A stretch of 27,927 bases of DNA. Source: a virus. Under the pieces are notes generated by a model. The model saw only the letters and a program-made list of their open reading frames with translations, was not told the DNA's origin and did no database searches. A program made the position numbers and the translations under genes. Position 1 is the first letter of the stretch. The number at the start of each line of letters is the position of its first letter. Positions 22,785 to 27,927 of the stretch are shown in pieces. The stretch covers positions 1 to 27,927 of IMG/VR virus record IMGVR_UViG_3300035698_022859, one strand, 5' to 3'.

Positions 22785-23561
22785 ATGGCATATAAACCAC
22801 CAATAGTAGATACAACTGAAAGTCAAAATAGAGCTAAAAAAATAAATTCTTTAGCTAGTCATTTACATACTCTTGAACAACAACAAGCTATACATTCAAG
22901 AAAAGTCAATGACGAACTTGAGACTTCAAAAAAATCTACTAAAAAGTTTCAAAAAGATTATAATTCTTCTGAATTTGAGAATACTCTCCCAGAATTAAAT
23001 AAAACTGTTGGTAAGTTAAATAAAACTATTGACTCAGTTGCTACTGGTATAATGAATATTACAAAAGGAACTGTTTCTGCTACCAGTAATGTTGTTGGAC
23101 AGTATGGCAAAGCAATTTCTGATGATATGGGAATGAATAAAAAAAATATGATAGCTATGTCATTAGCACAAGCTTCTCCAATTTTTGGTTATTTTGCTGC
23201 TAAATTTGTTGAAACAGATGTATTCAAAAAAGCCAAAAATAAAATGGCTGAAAATATCAAAGGGGTATTTGCAAGAAAACCAAAACAAGAATATATATCT
23301 AAAGGAAAGAGTGATTCAATTCCTCAAATGCAAAAAGGTGGATATGTTCAAAAAGAAGGAATGGTTAATATTCATCCTGCTGAAATTGTAATACCTATTG
23401 ATAAATTATTAAAACAAATAGATGATAGAGATAAAAAGAATAGGGATTTTAGATCAATCAATGAAACAAAAAGATCAGAATCATTAACATTAAGTATTAA
23501 TAATCTTTCTAAGAATTTTGTAAAAATGGAAGATTATATACAAGAACCTAAAAAGAACTAA
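22785..23561 (+). CDS. Tape-measure protein, N-terminal part in frame 0
   Basis: This 258-residue frame starts at ATG 22785 after AAAGGA and ends at TAA 23559-23561. It is helical and coiled-coil at first, with a small-residue, possibly membrane-active stretch near 110-140. It then contains GGYVQKEGMVNIHPAEIVIP (residues 185-204), a motif typical of tape-measure-type proteins. The same motif pattern recurs in the downstream open frame (24694-24753), which has no good start of its own. I therefore read this as the N-terminal part of one tape-measure protein, joined to the next frame by a frameshift; a separate short protein is the alternative. Tape-measure proteins set tail length and often help DNA enter the cell. 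Confidence 0.8.
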   Translation: MAYKPPIVDTTESQNRAKKINSLASHLHTLEQQQAIHSRKVNDELETSKKSTKKFQKDYNSSEFENTLPELNKTVGKLNKTIDSVATGIMNITKGTVSATSNVVGQYGKAISDDMGMNKKNMIAMSLAQASPIFGYFAAKFVETDVFKKAKNKMAENIKGVFARKPKQEYISKGKSDSIPQMQKGGYVQKEGMVNIHPAEIVIPIDKLLKQIDDRDKKNRDFRSINETKRSESLTLSINNLSKNFVKMEDYIQEPKKN

Positions 23562-26500
23562 AAAGTCAATTGCTAAAGATTTTGTTGAAGCTTATAAAGA
23601 AGCTAAAAATATAAAAGAACAAAAATGGCAAGATAGATTATTAAAAGCAACTATTGAATTGAAAATTGGTTTAATAGGAATGACTTCAAGATTTAAAATT
23701 GCCTGGCAAAAAACATTAATAGAACATCCAGCATTTAGAAATATGGCATTGTTTGGAACAATTTTAAAGAAAACTTTTGTTTCTCCATTAAAATTTTTAT
23801 TCGGAGCTAAAGGTGGGTATGGTGGTGAAGTAAGTCACGCTATGAAAACAAATAATGTTTTTCTAAAAATTACAAATGTTCTTAGTCTAATTTATACTAG
23901 AGGAATGGTAAAATTAGATAAAATAATTTATCTTCTTGAAAAGAAATTTAAAATATCCTCAAAAGGTGTAAAAGATAAAACTTGGATTGTATTTGATGAA
24001 ATGAAGAAATGGTTTTCTGGAAAAAGAAAACCTATAGATCTATTTAAAATAATGACAAAGAAATTAGATTTAGATAAAGAAGCTATGAAAAAATCTGGTT
24101 TTTCTAGTCTTAAAGATCTAAATCCAAAAAATATAATAAATAAAATTGGTGTTAAAGAATGGCATGATAAAAAACTTGAGATTTTTACAAAAAAATTACA
24201 AAAGAAATCTTCTCCTAAAGAAGCTATAGTAAAAGCTCAAGAAGAATCTAGTGAAGAAAACCCAGAAAAAAAATCTTATTATTCAAGAGCTAAGGGTTTT
24301 ATTTCAGAAAAATATAATAAAGCAAAAGGTTATTTTACAGGAAAATTTAAAAGAGAAGATAGCGAAGAAAGCTATTTCAAAAAAGCTAAAAAATTTTCAA
24401 CTGATCAACATGAAAAAACAAAAAATTTATCAGATAAACATTTCAAAAAGATTTCAACATTTGTTAAAGATAAATACGAAACAATGGCTGCTGGAATTCT
24501 TGTTTATTATGATAAAGTAAAAGAATTTACAACTGATTTGTTTAAAAAATTTAAAAAGTTCTCTGCTGATCAATATGAAACAATGGCTATTGCTTCTCTT
24601 ATAGCTTATGATAAGGTAAGTGGTTTTACTAAAAAGCAATATACCAAAGGAAAAGAAAAATTCACAGGAACTGGAGAACCACAACATAGACTTGGTGGGT
24701 GGATAAGAAAAACTGGAAGAGCTATTCTTCATAAAGGTGAAATGGTTATTCCTGCTGAAACAGTTTTTAAATCAATGACTAGTGTTATAAAGTCTGTTGG
24801 TGAATTAAGACAAAGAGATAAAGAAAAGAAATTTGAAAAAGCAAAAGAAAAAGCAAAAAATAAACATGAAACAGGAATTGAAAGTGGTATTGGAAATATT
24901 GATGAAAAATTTAATAAAAGAATAGAAAAACGCTCAAAGAAGATGGACAAGAAGTTAAGCGAGTCTATTGAATATGGTACAAAACAATTTATGAATCGTA
25001 CTGCTAGAAGTGTTGAATTTAAAGAAAAACAAGAATTAATATCAAACAAAAGAGTGAATAGAGTAAAAGAATTTCAGGATATGAATACTGAAAGAAGAAG
25101 ACAAAATTTAGTTAATGGAGCTTTAAAAGACCAAGCTAAAATACAAAAGAAGTATAATAAGAAAGCTGAAAAATTTCAAAATACAATGTTAAAAGGTCAT
25201 GCTAAATATTTCAATTGGATCTTTAGTAGTTCATTCAGAGCTAAAAGAAGAGAAGTTAGATCATTAGAAGCTATAAATAAACAAAATGATAAATTAGAAA
25301 GAAAAAAAGAAAGAATAGAGAAAAGCACTAAAAAAATTGAAAGAAAGATGGAGAATCGTAAAAATGCATTAGAAAATAAAATGAAGTTAACTAAAGAAAA
25401 ATTTGAAGGAAAACAAGAAACCAGACTTACTAAAATTAATGCTAAAGCTGAATACATGAAGAAAAAAGCAGAGTGGATAGCAAAAAGACCTGAAATGAAG
25501 TTAGCAGAACAAAAAGCCAAAGCTCAAATGAAGATAGATTTAATAAAATTTAAAAAAGAAGCAAAGCAAGCAAAAATAGATGCAAAACAGAATCAAGCAG
25601 ATCTAAAAATTGAATTGAAGGATTTAAAGAAAAAAGAAAGAGAAGCAAGAAAAGAAGCATTAAAGCAAAGATGGAAAGGATTTGTTAATACACCAAAAAG
25701 AATAAGTGATCTTGCTAAAAGTATAAAAGCTGATTATAAACAAAGAAAAGAAGATGCTAAAAAAGGTCAATCATGGCAAGAAAATATTAAAACTAATTTA
25801 GAAGGATACAAAGAAAGATTCAGAACTTTTGGAAGATCTTTAAAAAATATTAGTGGTCATTTATGGAGTGGTTTATCAACAATTAGTTCTGGTATTTTTA
25901 GATTAAATAAAGGAATATTTGGATTAGGAAAATTTATCGTGGGAGGTATTGGTGGTGTATTAAAAAAAGGGATTATGAGTGTGTTGGTTCCTTCTGCTAT
26001 GTCAATTGGTGCTAAACTTTTTAATGCAAGTAAAAGTGTAATTGGAATAGGTGGTGTATTATCTAAAAGAAAACAAAATGAAAAAAATGAAAAAAGACAA
26101 AAAAAGGCATTTAGTATTCAAGCAAAAGCATTAAAAGAACAAAAGAAACAAACCAAAGTATCAATGACTACGAATAGAAAATTAGATAAAGTAAGATCTA
26201 CATTAAAGAAAACAGGTTCTAAACTTTGGAATTGGATACTAATAGGACTTACTTTTATAAAAACCGTATTAGGATCTATATTTTCACCAATTACTAAATT
26301 TTTTAAAGTGGGTGGATTCAAAACAGCTTTAACTGCAATTATTCCTTTGATGGCAAAGAGTATGCCACTTTTATTAGCTGGAGCGGCTGGATATGCAGCA
26401 GGAATGATAATTAATAAATATATGGTTGACCCATTAATAAAAAGTGTTTATGGTAGATTAGATAAACTAGATAAAAAATCAGGTGACATAAAAAAAGATG

Positions 26501-27927
26501 CATTGGATAAAGCTTTTCAAATACAGAAAGATGCTAAAGCAGGAAAAATATCATCAAAAAAAGGATTTGAAAGTAATCAGATTGTAAGAAATAGTATAAA
26601 TATGGAATCAATTAGAGAAAAGAGTGAAGCAGATTATGGGATATTTGCACTGGATATATCTCATCAAAGAATTCGTGATAATCAACAAATATATATGAGA
26701 GAACATATTGGAGATTATCTTATATATGGTTCAGATGAAGTTAATATAGTAAGAAATGAATGGTTGAAAAAAGGAGGGATTTCAGGAATAGGAATGGGAT
26801 TTACCGAAACCCCTGAAAAATATGGACAAAGAAGGGAAGAAGCTTTCTTAAAATATTTAAAAGCAAAAGGAAAACCTCTTTCTGAAGGAGAGAAAACAAA
26901 GTTACATTCAAAATTTTTAGAAGCTAAAGGAAAACAACTTGGATTTGTATCTGCTTATGAAGAATCAAGAGGAAGAGGTGCAGGAACAATTAGTACTGGA
27001 AAAGGTGATGCAGGCGGAGCGTCATATGGAGTTCATCAACTTTCTTCAAAAAAAGGAACTCTTCAAAAATTTATAGCTCAATCAGGATTACAAGAAGAAT
27101 TTAAAGGATTAAAACCAGGATCAAAAGAATTTAATGAAAAATGGAGAGATAAAGCTAAAAATAACGAAAAAGGATTTGAAAAATCTCAATATGATTTTAT
27201 AAAATCTACTCATTATGATCCAATGGTTAGTAAATTAATGAAAAGTGGATTTGATGTTACAAAGAGATCAAGAGCAGTACAAGAAGCAATTTTTTCAACT
27301 GCAGTTCAATTTGGTCCTGACTCATCAATTGTAGAAAAAGCAATCAATCTTGCTAATATTGCAAATATTAGTGATGCGGAAATAATTAAACAGTTATATG
27401 ATGAAAAGGCAAAACTTAATGATTGGTTTCCAAGTTCACCAAAAATGCATAAAGGATTAGGAAAAAGATTTACAAGAGAAAGAAAAAAATTATTAGCTAT
27501 AAATGCGAATGAAAAGAGAATAAGTCCAATACCAGAAACTGGTATAAAAGTAGCAAGTGCAGCTGGAATAAATAAGAGTCAATCTAATAGTCTTGAACTT
27601 TCTAGACGGGATGCTCGTATTAGGAGAGAAAACCGGAATTCTCTTATACCAGCGCCTGCAGATGGTAACGAGACTCAAATGGCTCGAAATAGACGTTCTA
27701 AACATAATAGTCTTATTAGGAAAAAGCGTTTTGATGCTCGTAATACTAATGAAATGAAAGTAAGTCCAATACCAGAAGCTGTTAAAACTGCTGCTATGGC
27801 TTCTAAGAAAGGAAGTGCTATTGAATTAGATAGTTCTGGAGTGGTTATAGGACAAAAAGAAATTGCTAATAAACAACATAATGAAAAAACACAGCAAGCA
27901 AATTACACAGCAAAACAATATGGAAAA
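23524..27927 (+). CDS. Tape-measure protein, main part in +1 frame, incomplete at window end, with lysozyme-like domain
   Basis: The frame starting at 23524 has no stop for 1,468 codons to the right edge. The first ATG is 23680 and has no convincing ribosome binding site, so expression by frameshift from the 22785 frame is likely. Order of parts: helical region; a 33-residue repeat (KYETMA and QYETMA units, 24472-24669); GGW...LHKGEMVIP (24694-24753); a very long lysine/glutamate coiled coil (about 24780-25680); three hydrophobic, membrane-like stretches (about 25840-26040, 26220-26300, 26320-26430); and a domain at about 26941-27480 with YEESRG and GKGDAGGASYGVHQLSS, which I recognise as lysozyme-like and found in phage tail proteins. 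That domain could open the cell wall during injection. The tail end (27517 on) carries a diverged duplication. Confidence 0.85.
23547..23561 (+). other. Candidate frameshift site (+1 or -2) in the tape-measure gene
   Basis: In frame 0 the end reads CCT AAA AAG AAC TAA. The +1 frame is open from 23524, just after its own stop at 23521-23523, to the window end. The A-run at 23550-23554 allows the lysine tRNA on AAA (23550-23552) to slip forward one base to AAA (23551-23553) and continue AGA ACT AAA AAG. A canonical -1 heptamer is not present, and -1 would give the wrong frame. A one-base sequencing or assembly error in the A-run would look the same. Confidence 0.5.
24472..24669 (+). repeat. Two-copy 99-bp (33-residue) repeat in the tape measure
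   Basis: Units begin at 24472 (KYETMAAGILVYYDKVKEFT) and 24571 (QYETMAIASLIAYDKVSGFT), exactly 99 bases apart. The bases have diverged while the protein pattern YETMA...YDKV..FT is kept, so the repeat is old and under protein-level selection. Tandem helical repeats are a usual way for tape-measure proteins to change length. Confidence 0.8.
27517..27822 (+). repeat. Diverged direct duplication flanking an Arg-rich insert
   Basis: NEKRISPIPETGIKVASAAG (about 27508-27567) and NEMKVSPIPEAVKTAAMAS (about 27748-27804) are diverged copies; AGTCCAATACCAGAA is shared at the base level. Between them (about 27601-27740) is an arginine-rich stretch using CGT/CGA/CGG codons, unlike the AGA-rich rest. A short direct repeat GATGCTCGTA occurs at 27610 and near 27733. 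The arrangement looks like a duplication with an interposed segment. Confidence 0.6.

Noticed and set aside
23547-23561. Canonical -1 slippery heptamer in the tape measure
   Set aside because: The base before AAA AAG is T, so no X-XXY-YYZ heptamer exists, and a -1 shift does not enter the open frame.
24454-25520. Several long - strand frames opposite the tape measure
   Set aside because: They are antisense to a lysine-rich coiled-coil region, which removes stops on the other strand; hydrophobic composition is an artefact of that and no start signals are seen.
27493-27705. 70-residue - strand frame opposite the end of the tape measure
   Set aside because: It is antisense to the arginine-rich insert in a continuous + strand frame, with no ribosome binding site.
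1-27927. CRISPR arrays, tRNA genes, insertion sequences, integrase or reverse transcriptase (diversity-generating retroelement)
   Set aside because: No spaced identical repeats, cloverleaf-like sequences, transposase/integrase motifs or reverse transcriptase motifs were found on reading both strands.

Overview
The window is a very AT-rich, densely packed stretch of a tailed (probably contractile-tailed, large-genome) bacteriophage. The evidence is a terminase large subunit (20146-21801), a tape-measure protein running off the right edge (22785-27927), a baseplate-hub-like protein (18361-19623), and a phage-encoded multisubunit RNA polymerase made of one long beta' gene (8652-11360) and one long beta gene (11377-14391). 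All genes but one lie on the + strand, with short gaps or overlaps, good AGGAG-type ribosome binding sites and some TTG/GTG starts. TAG, TAA and TGA all act as stops, so there is no sign of stop-codon recoding. The host cannot be told from the sequence; low GC and strong Shine-Dalgarno sites fit a low-GC host that uses Shine-Dalgarno initiation.

Layout. (1) 1-1966: small accessory genes, including a radical SAM enzyme with a cysteine-rich C-terminus and a WYL_2-like SH3-barrel protein. (2) 1978-7888: a ubiquitin-like conjugation cassette, namely an E2-like domain on a long beta-rich protein, a JAB/JAMM peptidase, a ThiF/E1-like protein, a SAP-ubiquitin-like fusion protein, a PC4-like small protein and a second ThiF-like protein. 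The E2 and JAB parts look most like PRTRC system proteins B and A, so this is best described as a phage relative of the PRTRC/bacterial ubiquitin-like systems. (3) 7888-8640: three small overlapping genes, one with an E2-like HPN...C motif. (4) 8652-15613: beta', beta, a FolE2-type GTP cyclohydrolase and a possible MazG-like protein. (5) 15626-18274: three proteins of unknown function separated by hairpins, including a 12-codon leader ORF that overlaps the next gene start. (6) 18361-27927: structural genes, interrupted by one reverse-strand, GC-richer, hairpin-rich gene (19690-20004).

How the parts may fit. The conjugation cassette could activate the SAP-Ubl protein (ThiF), transfer it (E2) and trim or remove it (JAB). 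Its place directly upstream of the RNA polymerase genes in one transcriptional direction suggests linked expression and makes phage or host transcription proteins possible targets, but this is inference. The tape measure is split by a frame change at 23524-23558 that looks like a +1 (or -2) frameshift, or else a sequence error; the downstream frame stays open to the window end and carries a lysozyme-like domain.
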